Shown one piece after another: positions 12,484 to 22,532 of a stretch of DNA of 64,000 nt. The DNA is taken from positions 2,131,001 through 2,195,000 of the forward strand of contig BJKQ01000006.1 of the NCBI GenBank assembly GCA_006538405.1, written 5' to 3'. Both the position numbers and the translations under genes were made by a program. Position 1 is the first letter of the stretch. Each line of letters opens with the position of its first letter. Under the pieces are notes generated by a model that was not told the DNA's origin, ran no database searches, and saw only the letters and a program-made list of their open reading frames with translations. This DNA is from Hansfordia pulvinata (lineage: Eukaryota > Ascomycota > Sordariomycetes > Xylariales).

Positions 12484-13416
12484 ATGGGCCGCGACTTCAA
12501 AGACAGGCTCCAGCACGCCGCCCAAGCTGCCGACAGCTTCGTCAGAAAGACATGGTGCGCACGCTCGCCCCGCCACCCCGCCGCCGCTGCCGCCGACTGA
12601 TTGCTGACTGCTGCCCGTAGGGAAACCAAGGCATCCCGAGACGCTGCCCGCCAGGTCGCAGCCCGTGATGCTGCCGCCGCCGAGGAGGAGAAACGACGGC
12701 TGGAGGAGGAGAGGCGCCGGTGGGAGGAGCGCCAGGTCTACCTCCAGCTCATCTCGTCCCAGGTCACCGGCGTCACCACCTCGGAGCTGCCCCCGCTGCT
12801 CGTCGACCCGTCCACCCCGAACCGCGCCGTCTTCTTCGTCACCGTGCCCATCGCCTACGGCGCCTTCGAGCTCTCGCGGGGCTCCTACAACATCCTGGCC
12901 AAGCACGTCGGCATGAGCCTCGGCAGCGTCAGCCACTGGGCCCTGTGCGTCGTCGACCGCGGCTTCGGCCCCTGCTACGCCTACGACCTCATGAGCGACC
13001 AGCTGATCCTCGCCATGCTCGGCAAGAACTACCTGCGCATCTACGAGGTCGAGCCCGACTTCGTCCAGTCCTGGACCAGCTGCTGCTACGTCGGCGAGAC
13101 GACCAAGACCCACGAGCAGATCCAGGAAATCGGCGGCCGCTTCATGTCCTCCCACCCCCGCTACCACCTGCTCGACACCAACTGCCAGCACCTCGTCGAC
13201 GCCCTCGTCAAGGAGCTGTGCGAGGGCGCCCACGTCAGCCAGGCTAAGCTGAGCGAGGAGCTGTCCCTCATCTCCCCCCGCATCGCCATGGACCTCATGG
13301 TCGCCCGCTTCAAGTCCAAGATGGACGACCTCAAGCAGCACGAGGACAGCGACGACGTGAAGGAGGACATGGACATCATCAAGAAGCTGTGGCACAAGAA
13401 CAAGACCCACAAGTAG
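12484..13416 (+). CDS. LRAT/NlpC-like permuted papain-fold candidate with N-terminal coiled coil (288 aa)
   Basis: Exons 12484-12554 and 12621-13416; the 66-bp intron (GTGCGC...CCCGTAG) splits a Trp codon. Residues about 25-62 are a highly charged, heptad-like helix (Ala/Glu/Arg-rich). The body has a SHWALCVVD segment (His129) and a later DTNCQHLVDAL segment (Cys212). That order, His before Cys with an NC[EQ]H-[FL]-V motif, is the arrangement in LRAT/H-rev107 and related circularly permuted papain-fold proteins that act as acyltransferases, lipases or peptidases. The C-terminus is a charged helix (KSKMDDLKQHEDSDD). No signal peptide or membrane span, so probably cytosolic. The gene is well supported by GC3 bias and clean splicing. 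The fold is inferred from motif spacing only; a structural protein without activity is possible. Confidence 0.82.
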
Positions 13417-14014
13417 GTGGGCGACGGCATTTGATCTCGTGCTTGTTCTTTTATTTTCTTTTCTTTGCTCTTGGTCTTGTTCCTCCTTCTATCGGCACAC
13501 ACAATTCCGGCGCTCGGGAGGGGGCGGCGTGGCGACAAACTGTTTTCTTGATACCCAGCATCAGCATAGCGACGGAGGCCTTATCTTGCACATTTTCATC
13601 GACCTAGAATATTTCATGCGGCGTCCATCGATAGATTTCGCCTGCCGCTTACCTATCTATACACACTATACACAATACACACCCCCCGGGCTGTGGCCCG
13701 CCCGGCCTCACAGCGCGCCTGCTAAAATCGGAGGTCCCACTCGCACCCGCGGATATGACGCAAGACGCCCCAAACGGCTTACACAACTGATCATTCACCA
13801 GGGCTGTCGGGTCCTCAGGACACAACGCCGGAAGACCAACCCATCCGCTACAGAACCGCCATCACACGCACGCACAGCAGCTACTACCTCGCGACCTGTT
13901 CCTGGTGCTCCCCTCGCCGCCAAGGTCCGAGCAGCAGCAGCAGCGCAGGACAGATTGCCGCCGCGCCCCTCAAAAACCGCCTTTCCCCTCGTTACCAAAC
14001 CCCACACCATCGCC
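13417..14014. other. Intergenic spacer with 3' and 5' flanks
   Basis: A T-rich stretch just after the upstream stop is probably its 3' UTR. A C/A-rich region from about 13850 leads into the F-box gene. No other feature seen. Confidence 0.5.
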
Positions 14015-15443
14015 ATGCACGCCTCGGCCCAAGCAAGCCCTGCGGCAATGAACATCGACTCTCTGCCCAGCGAGGTGCGCCCCTTGCTCCCCTCCAAGCT
14101 GACCACAGCAATCCACTAACCAAGAGGGGGAGGGAAAAGATCCTGATCCAAATCCTCTCCCTGCTCTCCGCGCGCGACACCCTCCTGCGCGCGTCCCCAG
14201 TGAGCCGCCGATTCCGCGCTCTGGCCGCTCGCGTCCACCTCTCTCGCGCCGTCACCGCCACCGACGCCGTCACGGTCGCTCGCCCGCGCGGCGGCGGCGG
14301 CGGCGATCACGTTCTCGTGCTCGAGTGCTACCACCCCAGCGACAAGATCTCCACACCGACCCTGTTCTGCGAGTACCTGGGGACTCGGGAATTTCTGCCC
14401 TCTCTGGCTGGGGAGGAGACGGCGACGGCGACGAATGATGACCTAGAAGGAGGACGACAACGACGAGATGAAGGAGGGGAAGGGGGAGGAGAAGGAGAAA
14501 TGGGAAGAGGGAAAGCGAAAGGAGAGAATCGTACTGCAGACGCGCTACTGTACGCCGCCACTGCCGACGAGAATGAGGGAAATGTCATGGACATGGCCCG
14601 CCTGAACGCAATGTACAGCCGCTTCCGCCTATCGCTGGGCGAGGACGGCGATCACCACCGCCGGCCGCGTGCGCGGCACCCGAGGAGGAGACGGCCGAGT
14701 CGCGAGCATGGGGAGCAAGAACCGGGCCAAGAGCAGGAGACGGCAGAAGAGTGGAGGAAGGAGGAGAAGCCGCCCTCCATCGACGTCTACCTCGACGAGG
14801 GCGAGCGCTTCTCCCAGCTGTGCTCGGTCGTCAGCCTCATCAAGGTGCGCAGGAGCATCGGCAGCAGCAGCGCAGGCGATAGCCAGGGCGGAGGCGGAGG
14901 GGCGCGCAGAGGCGCGTTCCTCGGGATCACCAACATTGCCGACGGCGTCGCCCGCGTCTTCCGCCGGTGGATGCGGGACAATGCTGCCGCTGCCGCCGCT
15001 GCCGACGAAGGAGAAGAGGATGATCTCTCAAGACCCGAGCCGGTCCTGTGGGTCGGCAGCGGCCCCGGGCGGCTCGAGGACGTCGGGCTGGTGTTTCGGG
15101 TCCGGGAGAAGGAGAGGGACGTGGTAGGGGCCAGCGACGGCGGGCTAGGCCCGTTGCTGGTCCGCGTCTCGGGGGGTGACGACGACGAGCCGCCTGTGTC
15201 CTACACGCTCGAGTTCCTGGGTGAGTTCCTTCTTGAGCGGGATCATTTGTCTCCCCCGAAAAACGGAAGGGAGACACTTGACCTACGCTCCCCCGATCTC
15301 TACCGGGCTTCAGGTAAGATGCTGACTGCCACGGGGAACTGCCAGAAATCCGCATACGCACCAACCAGCTCGTCCTCGCGCTCGAGACTTCGCTGGCGCA
15401 CCAGGTGCCGCAGGCCGGCAAGGCCATGGTCATCGCCTTGTGA
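14015..15443 (+). CDS. F-box domain protein (412 aa)
   Basis: Exons 14015-14074, 14140-15220 and 15346-15443 join in phase. Introns are 65 bp (GTGCGC...GAAAAG) and 125 bp (GTGAGT...TGCCAG). Splicing out the first intron creates a textbook F-box at about residues 15-55: LPSEILIQILSLLSARDTLL followed by RASPVSRRFRALA. F-box proteins bind Skp1 and act as substrate receptors of SCF ubiquitin ligases. The remainder has no recognisable WD40 or LRR repeats. It contains an acidic/Gly-rich insert (about 110-160), an Arg/Glu-rich stretch and a C-terminal strand-rich part (VLWVGSGPGRLEDVGLVFRV). The last exon supplies only about 32 residues and ends at TGA 15441-15443. The third exon is my prediction; reading through its intron would give a longer, compositionally unlike tail. 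Substrate unknown. Confidence 0.82.
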
Positions 15444-16126
15444 GGACGCAGTTGGCAGGCAATTCGCGAGGTGGAAGGGCTCAGAGTTGATGCTGCGGAG
15501 AAGTTGTATGGCGGGTTGTCACGCCCTTGCCACACTTAGACGTACTCGGGCACTGGACCCTATTTCTGGACGCCGCCACGGGGTTTCGAGACAGGTCTCT
15601 GGGCTGGCGCAGATGTCTAACCAACAGCATGCAGCACGCGCACAACAACAGAGTCTGGCCACGAGACGAGACGGAGTCCTGGACTGGCGGGCTTCAATAC
15701 CACTGATTGCGAGACTGCACAACACTGGATTTCTTGCTTGCCCGACTCGGCGCGAGCCATGCGGTCTAGCACGCAGCATGGTAATTGCACGGAGCGCAGC
15801 TGACGACAATTCGGACCGCATTCAAGAACCATGCATGTTTCACTTCTCGAGCCGCGAGACTGCCAGAATCGAAATGTGTCAGGACAGCGCCGAACTGAAC
15901 GGGACGAATGGCCCGATGCAGATGTCGAGCCGAGCTGGCCTACCTGCTCGAAAGGGGAGCGATCGTCGGTCCCGGGTCCTTCTGCTTTGGTTCAGGGCCA
16001 AGCGTGCGGACCGGACAAGCATGAGGGAGGGAGGGCGTGAGGGGCAGCTGCTTTGCTCGTCCAGAGCACAAGCGGGTGTTCCACCTGCACAGGTTTCCAT
16101 CATCCTGGCTTGAGATTGACTGAGAA

Positions 16127-16168
16127 ACGCGACGGCGTGATGTGTCAACGCGACGGCGTGATGTGTCA
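16127..16168. repeat. Perfect 21-bp tandem duplication
   Basis: Two adjacent identical 21-base copies (16127-16147 and 16148-16168), each starting ACGCGACGGCG. Intergenic; function unknown. Confidence 0.85.
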
Positions 16169-17468
16169 CGAGTGCCAAACTTCCGCTTGGTGGCCTCTCC
16201 ATCTCGAAGCTTTCATCGTTCGGCAGGCCCATGAGGAGCCAGATCAGAGTAACGCAGAGGGACTATCTTTACGTCTGGACACCAGCTCGAATCAATCATC
16301 AACGCTTTCCTGGCTCCATACGAGGTCCTCTCCATCCGCGGATGCTCAGCGCCGCCTTTATTCAGTATGACCCGGGGCGGGCCCGGCTGGGCTGATATGA
16401 TAGGGCAGCGATGCGTGGGCCGGTGCTGACTGGCTGGCGCCCCCTCGCTATAGCCTTGGTGGTGGTGTTATTAGTGGGCGCGCCTTACAATGCGCACATT
16501 GCCAGTGAGGCGCGCCCATTGGCCACGACCGCGAGTCTTTGAAACCAAGCGCAGAGGCTTCCGGGGACCGCCTTCGACAGCCGGCCGACAAGGAAGAAGA
16601 TGGGGTTTTCCACCTGGCTTCGTTGTGGCTTTTTCTGGAAAACTGAATATGACCAGTCTGGCCGGGCCCAGAGGCTCCATTCACTCCCTCGATCAATGCG
16701 GTTCCTCGAAGGACTGCCACTATACTCCGACGTGTAAGCCACAGCTGTAGTCTTTCTATCTTTTCTCATAGCGTTTCTCTAATAAACCTGCCAAAGTTCT
16801 CCATACGAATAGACCCAAGATATTTCAGAAGCCAATGCTCGACTGGGCTAGACTCTGGGCGCAACATCTTTGTGCCCTCTGCCCTCTGCCCTCTGCCTCC
16901 TCCTTTTAGCAACCCCATGGGCAGGCAGCCGCACCGTCGACCTTCCCCATTAATCCCTGCAAATATAGGTCCGCGCCTCGGCGCACACTCGTGCGCACGC
17001 AACATACAGTACTAGTAGTCGTGCGCCCACACGTGCGAGGAAGTCCTGCCACATCTCCTTCCTGGCGGCGCTTCACTTGGACAGGCAGGCCTGGCTTGGC
17101 CTTTCCAGGATTGGGTGCTGTGCCCCTTGTAGCACTTCGCCATGCGGTGTGAAGTGGGAAAAGGAAAAGAAAGAAGCGCCGACGCGGCGGGCGCGGCGGG
17201 CGCGGAGGGCGCCTCGGGTCACAGAACGCCTTGCTTGCAGCGAAAGGCCCCGAGGCCATCGTGAAAAGGGGGAAGCTGGCCAAGTCTTCCGTGTGGGTAA
17301 CATCGCTGGCAGGGCTATCCCCGGGACAGGAAGAGGCCGGGGCTTCGTGGGAACGAGGGCCACGGCGTGCTCTCTCTATCACTCTCTCCCTCTATCTTTA
17401 TTCATGTCTCTTCTCTTGGGAGACTCACTTAGTCCGTGTCTCTCGTTACATATTTGTGTGCGTGGAAG

Positions 17469-17477
17469 TATATATAG
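17469..17477 (+). promoter_or_regulatory. Possible TATA box of the GH16 gene
   Basis: TATATATAG lies about 345 bp before the GH16 ATG and is followed by a CT-rich leader. It is the strongest TATA-like site in the spacer. The distance is long for a core promoter unless the 5' UTR is about 300 bases, so the assignment is tentative. Confidence 0.3.
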
Positions 17478-17820
17478 CATGACCCCGGCCTCCTTGACGA
17501 AGGACTGGGGGGAGTCCGCAAAACACTGCACTTACGACTCTTCGTGTAAGCCGCTCCGGACCTCGAGGCTTGCCATCCTCTCTTTTCTCTTTATAGCGGC
17601 AGTATCTTGACGATACTATCACGTTCATTACCGATTCATCACACTCATTCTACCACGAGCCAGCCTTGCTCCATTCTTGCATATATCTTTCTTGACACTC
17701 CAAACCGAGACTGTCTACCAAGTCAGTGGAGGCACACATATACACACTCACTCACACACACTCTCTCTCACTCTCTTTGTGGGTGTGTCTCTTTTTTTTT
17801 TTTGCAAATAAAACGACAAG

Positions 17821-18833
17821 ATGCTCCGAACCGCCTTCCTGGCCGCCCTGGCCTCCCTCGGCACCGTCACCGAGTGCGCCCCAACACGCATCATCGCGAG
17901 CAGCGGCAGCACCACCACCACAACCACCACGACCAAGCCGCAGCAGCTCCGCCCCCGCAAGGTCAACACGCCGACCGCGCCGGACGGGTACAGCAACCAG
18001 GTGTTCCTGGACGACTTCTCGTTGGGGGCGCTCGACGCGTCGGTCTGGACCTACGACCTGGGCACGTCGTACCCGGGCGGTGCGGCCAACTGGGGCACGG
18101 GCGAGGTCCAGACGTACACGTCGGACCCGGGCAACATCGGCGTTAACGCCGCCGGCAACCTGGCCATCACCCCTCTCCTTTCGGGAGAGGGGGGCCAGTG
18201 GACCTCGGCGCGAGTCGAGACGGCGGCGGGCCACGACGTGGCCTGCCCCGAGGGCGGCAAGCTCATGGTCGAGGCCAGCATCCGGGTGGGCAGCGCGGAG
18301 GGGGGCCGGTGACCGAGGCGCAGCAGTCCGGGATCTGGCCCGCGTTCTGGATGCTGGGCGCCGACTTCCGCGGCTCGCACGACGACTGGCCGGGCGTCGG
18401 CGAGGTCGACATCCTCGAGACGGCCAACGGGCTCGCCACGGCCTGGCAGACGGTGCACTGCGGGACCAGCCCGGGAGGCAGCTGCGGGGAGCCCAGCGGG
18501 GTCGGGTCCCCCGGGGCGCCGCTCAGCCGGGGCGACTTCCACCGCGTCGGCGTCGAGATCGACCGCTCCTCCACTGAAGACTGGGCCCAGCAGAAGCTCA
18601 CCTTCTACGTGGACGGCGCCGCCACATTCTCCGTGGGGCCCGCGCAGGTTGCCGGCGACCGGGCCGCGTGGGAGGCGCTGGCCGGCAACAGCAAGATGAT
18701 CCTGCTCAACGTCGCCGTCGGCGGCAGCTTCCCCACGGCCGTCAACGGGGGCGTCGCCACGCCCGACGAGAACACGGTCGGCGGCGCCGACGTCGGCATG
18801 GAGGTCGAGTACGTCGCCGCGTGGACCACGTGA
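17821..18833 (+). CDS. Secreted glycoside hydrolase family 16 beta-glucanase, frame broken by one base
   Basis: ATG 17821 opens a hydrophobic signal peptide (MLRTAFLAALASLGTVTECA), then a Thr-rich linker and a GH16 jelly-roll: VFLDDFSLGALDASVWTYDLG and WGTGEVQTYTSD in the first frame, then SGIWPAFWMLGADF, the catalytic GEVDILET (ExDxxE: nucleophile Glu, assisting Asp, acid/base Glu) at about 18399-18422, and LTFYVDGA in a second frame ending at TGA 18831-18833. The frames meet at a G6 run (18300-18305). Without the shift the first frame stops at 18310-18312. One extra G would give a seamless family-like join. An intron of 38 bp (18286-18323) would also restore phase but is too short and would delete conserved residues. 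GH16 enzymes of this type hydrolyse beta-1,3/1,4-glucans outside the cell or in the wall. Either a sequence error or a recent pseudogene. Confidence 0.85.
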
Positions 18834-19276
18834 TATTCAACCCCCTTTTCCTCTTCTTTTTTTCCCCCCCTGTCCTTGCTTCTATTACTGGAACGTCGAA
18901 AAGGAGATCAAGGGAACGCTGGTTCATTTTCTACCGTATGTATCAAGTGGTCTCCTTTCTAGCGCCCTGCTTTCCCGGACTTTCTGTTTCTTCCTCCTTT
19001 TTCTCTTCTGTATATATTTTCTTCTACCCATTTCGCGCTGCTCGAAGAGGGGGGCGGCTTAGACAACAACCCAGTCTTCTTGTATACAGGCCCTATCATC
19101 TACGTCCTCACATGAGATGCTGCCATGGCAGAGTGGCCAACGTGTCCACATTCACAAAACGTGCTTGACTTGTATCGCTTCAGCTTATTTCCTGCTTTTT
19201 TTTGTCTTCTATTTCTGCATTTCTTCCCGTTATCTACAGACTTCGCGGAACACTCCCTTTCCCCCCCTTTAAGGAG
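18834..19276. other. Spacer between convergent GH16 and flavoprotein genes
   Basis: T-rich 443-bp stretch, probably two facing 3' UTRs. No further feature. Confidence 0.5.
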
Positions 19277-21109
19277 TCAGCACTCCACCAGAGCGTCGTA
19301 CCGCGAGCCTCTGCCGGTGATGTAGTTGAAGCGGCTGGCCCGGTCGCTGCCTCCACCGTCGCCGCCGTCTCGATTCCCGGCGGCAGCTTGCCCGTGGTCG
19401 CCGTCCCGGGTGCCCAGGAGGTCCTGGATCGCCCACCCTATCCGGTCGGCGCCCTGCCGCGCCCCGATCAGGTTGCCGGCGCCCGGCCCCAGCTGCAGCG
19501 CCGCCAGCCGCCCCGCGAGGAACAGCGGCACGTCGTCGCGCCACGCCATGTTCTCCGTGATGCAGGGCGCCCCGTTGCAGCTCTCGATCGGGTACGCGTC
19601 GCGCAGCGTCCGCAGGAAGGGCAGCGCCTCGAAGTTGCCCCCGACCCCCGTCGCGTAGTAGATGTGGTCGATCGGCGGCAGCGTGGTGTCCTTCTTGCCG
19701 CCTTCGCCGCCGCCGCCGCCGCTGCGGCAGCACGAGTCGAGCGAGACGGTCCAGGTGCACGACGCCGGGTCCCAGACCTTGTCCGCGATGGTCGTGTGCT
19801 GCAGGATCTCGAGGTGGCCGGCCGCGACGTGCCGGTCGAGCACCTTCTTGTACGGGGGCGTGATGCTGCCGCCGTTGCGCGCCGTCTGGATCTTGTCCCA
19901 GCGCTCCTGGTCGTCGTCGCTGGTCCAGAACGCCGCCTGCTCAAAGTTGCGGAACTTGCCCACCCACTCCAGGCCCAGGTCGAACGGCTTGATCTTCATC
20001 GGGCCCCGCATCACCAGCCACACCTTGCCGATGCCGCGCCGGATCGCCAGGTCCGCCACCTGCGCCGACGTGAGGCCCCCGCCCACCACCACCACGTGCG
20101 TCGCCCGCCGCGCCGCGATCTTCTCCCGCACGCTCTGCGTCGGCATGTCCTTGATCTGCATCGCGTGCGTCGCCCCCTCCATCTGCTGCATCGGCGGCAG
20201 GCCCGGGATCTGCGGCGGGTTGCCCCCGACCGCCAGCACCACCACCTTGGCGCGGTGCACCGCCTTGTTCGTCGTCACGGTGAAGATCTTGTCCGTCGCC
20301 GAGCACGACTCGTCGTAGTCGTACGCTATGTCCTCGACCTTCTCGTTCCGCACCAGGTCCTCCTTGAGCCCGTAGCGGTCCATGATGCAGTCGCAGTGCG
20401 ACGAGAAGAGCGGCCGCGACGGCACAAAGTAGTCGTTGCGGTCCCGCTCGTCCACGGTCGGCTCCCGCGGTCTACAACGGTTGTGTTTCAGTCAGTCAGG
20501 AAGTCCCAGTGCGAGAACCACTTCGAGCGCGCCTCGCGGAGACGGATGTGACCTACTGCCTGCCGGACTTTTCTCTTTTCCTCCTCTGGTGCTTGCTGAC
20601 TTCCTATTTCGTTGCGGATCAGTATGAGGATGTGCAGATTCGGAACGACGCCGCCCGCTTCTTACCTTGCCCACGCACCCGGTGATCTCGGCAAGCTCTT
20701 TGGTTCTCTCGTGCTGGTGCGTGTAGGAAAGGAGCGCGTCACGCTCAGACGGATCAATGTGGAAGAACATGGGACTTCGCAGGTGGGAGATGTCGAAAGT
20801 CCTGAAGAGCCTGTCCCATTTCGCCAGGAACCTGTCGGCCTCGGCGTCCAGGACCAGCAGGTCGGGCCGAGTCGACGCCGCCGAGGCGCTCGACCCCCTC
20901 GGTCGCTGCACTGAGCCTGTCCGGTAGTTCTTGATGCTAGCTTTGTCCTGGTGTTTCCGAAGCCAGTGGTATCTTTGATGTTCCTCGTCGGTGAAGTTGG
21001 CGGCCGGCATCCTCTCGCACAGACGAGCCGCCACCGCGAGGCCGCAGGGCCCTCCGCCAACGATGAGCACATCGTGCACGTAGATATCGTTCTCTTGCTC
21101 TCCAGACAT
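19277..21109 (-). CDS. FAD/NAD(P)-binding monooxygenase-like flavoprotein (561 aa)
   Basis: Complement of exons 20666-21109, 20557-20603 and 19277-20471. The introns are 62 bp (GTAAGA...AATAG) and 85 bp (GTAGGT...TTGTAG with a CTGAC branch site). The 47-nt middle exon encodes EVSKHQRRKREKSGR. It is supported because it joins both neighbours in phase and extends the conserved GCVGK segment into the family-like GKEVSKH. FAD-binding GGGPCG sits at about residues 18-23. A second Rossmann motif (VVVVGGGLTSAQVADLA) is the NADPH site. An ATG-type motif (IYYATGVG) near the C-terminal third is typical of N-hydroxylating and class B flavin monooxygenases. The closest known grouping is the SidA/L-lysine-6-monooxygenase-like superfamily. 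No siderophore or NRPS gene is adjacent, so a siderophore role is not supported. Substrate unknown; probably cytosolic. Confidence 0.88.
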
Positions 21110-21915
21110 TGTTTCCTGAGCGCATGCAATGAGTCTATTGGCACCTCGCGGCTACTCGACTGCCCGGTTGGCAAATGCTATGGCATTTAGTACTCGCGGT
21201 GTTGCGCGTGTGTGTTGCGGAAGCACCTTGATGGACGCGGCACCTTGATGGCCCCCGGATGGCCGCCCACGTCATGCAGAATCCAATATCCGCCAGGCAG
21301 TTATGGGTCTGCGGATAGCCACAAGGCAGACGGGATCCTCGGCTCTAACCTTGCCAGGCAAAGCATAGGCCTCGCAAGTCCAAGACTGGATCAGGGTCGC
21401 GAGGGTCGATTCTCGGGGGACCCTGATCACCACCTATGGACCCGCATCGCCACAACAGCTAACTCGTCACGTGTGGGATCAAGCCGCGTACTTCCAGGGT
21501 TCTAAGAGCGACTAACCGAGCCTTTCACCGGACGTCCCTGGGCTGCTCTGGTTGCGCGCCCGCTGTGGTACTGTCGTGCGGCGATGGCTCGATCTGGTTC
21601 GCGCCAGCGACGCTAGAAACTTGAAGACCCTGTCGCATCGGCGAGGCGCACTCATCTGAGGTATCGTACCCGGGAGGACGTTCACAAATAACATGACAAT
21701 GCCCAAAAGCAACTTTGTAGCGGCTGGTCGGATGCCTTTCGGTGCTGGACACCTGGGCCGAGCTGGACAGACAGCGACAACACTCAAGTCAAGCAGTCTG
21801 CGATCACAACTCCGCTTGAGAGTGTCGTGTCCAGACTAGCTTCTTGTTTGCCGCAGCTCTTCTTCAATCGCGAGAAGGCTTGCACCCTGTCAAGATGGCC
21901 TTTTCAGAAAACAAC
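21110..21915. other. Spacer: flavoprotein promoter side and 3' flank of the DUF2196 gene
   Basis: 806 bp with no recognised gene. Short internal repetitions (CACCTTGATGG twice near 21227-21251) are the only pattern seen. Confidence 0.5.
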
Positions 21916-22532
21916 TCAGTCAAAGTGCCCGGCCACATGATGGGCAACGGCGGCCTCGTCGCCCTCGAAAGCGTTACAGACCGGACACGTCGAAGTCGCT
22001 GTGGCCACATCTGTGGCCTCCGGCGCAGGGTGGGTGTCGATGCTCGGGCTGTCGCCCTCGCCGGCGGCTGTGGCGGCTTGCTTCCTCCCTTTCGGCTTGC
22101 GCTGCTTGGCCGGGACAATGTAGGCGGCCAGATCCGCCTGCTCGGCCGGCGCCTCCAACGGCTCGTCCTCTCTGACGTCGCGATAGCGGGGGTGCTGCCC
22201 GCGCGGCCGCGGGGCGGTGGCGCGCGGGGGGCCCGGGCGTCCCTGGTGGTGGTCGTCGTCGGCGGGAGGGGCGGGCAGGGCGCCCTCGCGGCTTGGCCGC
22301 TGGTCGTGCGAGGAGCTGGCGTCTGGGGCGGCTGGGGCCATGCTCTGCACACGCCCGATGCGGCCGTCGGCGAGGCGCACCTTGATGCCGCGGGGGTGAT
22401 CGCCGCGGGTGAGAACGTCGCGGACGAGGCCACTGACCTGGCGGCCGGTGCGCTGGTCGGCCTTGAGCACGATGTTGACGGGGCGCCGGGGACGACTTGG
22501 GTTATGCGGGGGACGGTTTGGTGGGCGACCAT
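21916..22532 (-). CDS. DUF2196 (YwbE-like) protein with C-terminal zinc-finger-like motif, frame broken by one base
   Basis: The conserved core reads VNIVLKADQRTGR, then DVLTRGDHPRGIKVRLADGRIGRVQ. This is the hallmark of the small bacterial YwbE family (DUF2196, unknown function) and its fungal relatives. The core frame has no ATG before the domain. The natural start (ATG 22532, MVAHQTVPRITQVVPGAP) is in another frame that meets the core at a run of four bases (GGGG 22480-22483 on the plus strand). One additional base there would join PGAP directly to VNIVL, giving about 205 residues. After the core comes a disordered Arg/Pro/His-rich linker, then CPVCNAFEGDEAAVAHHVAGHF at the C-terminus, a C-x2-C-x11/12-H-x3/4-H pattern like ubiquitin-binding or C2H2 fingers. 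ATGs at 22550 and 22568 are alternative starts. Stop is 21916-21918. Confidence 0.8.

Larger units (their letters stand above)
15444..17820. other. 2.4-kb intergenic region upstream of the GH16 gene
   Basis: No gene recognised. It contains a 21-bp direct duplication (16127-16168), a GCCCTCT triplication (about 16873-16896), a pyrimidine-rich leader with CTCACACA repeats (about 17740-17780) and a T12 run before the GH16 start. Confidence 0.5.

Noticed and set aside
12454..13410. 318-codon open frame on the minus strand
   Set aside because: Antisense shadow of the LRAT-like gene; Val/Leu/Asp/Glu-rich with no domain.
18286..18323. 38-bp intron in the GH16 gene
   Set aside because: It restores phase, but it is too short for a fungal spliceosomal intron and would remove residues expected before IWPAFW.
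19120..19160. tRNA A-box-like word TGGCAGAGTGG
   Set aside because: No B box, anticodon arm or closing acceptor stem follows; one such match is expected by chance in this much sequence.
19202..20551. 449-codon open frame on the plus strand
   Set aside because: Antisense shadow of the flavoprotein; Arg/Pro/His/Val-rich and without motif.
20461..20666. Two-exon model of the flavoprotein using an acceptor at 20461
   Set aside because: It is in phase but ignores the better TTGTAG acceptor and drops the family-like EVSKH segment; the three-exon model explains both.
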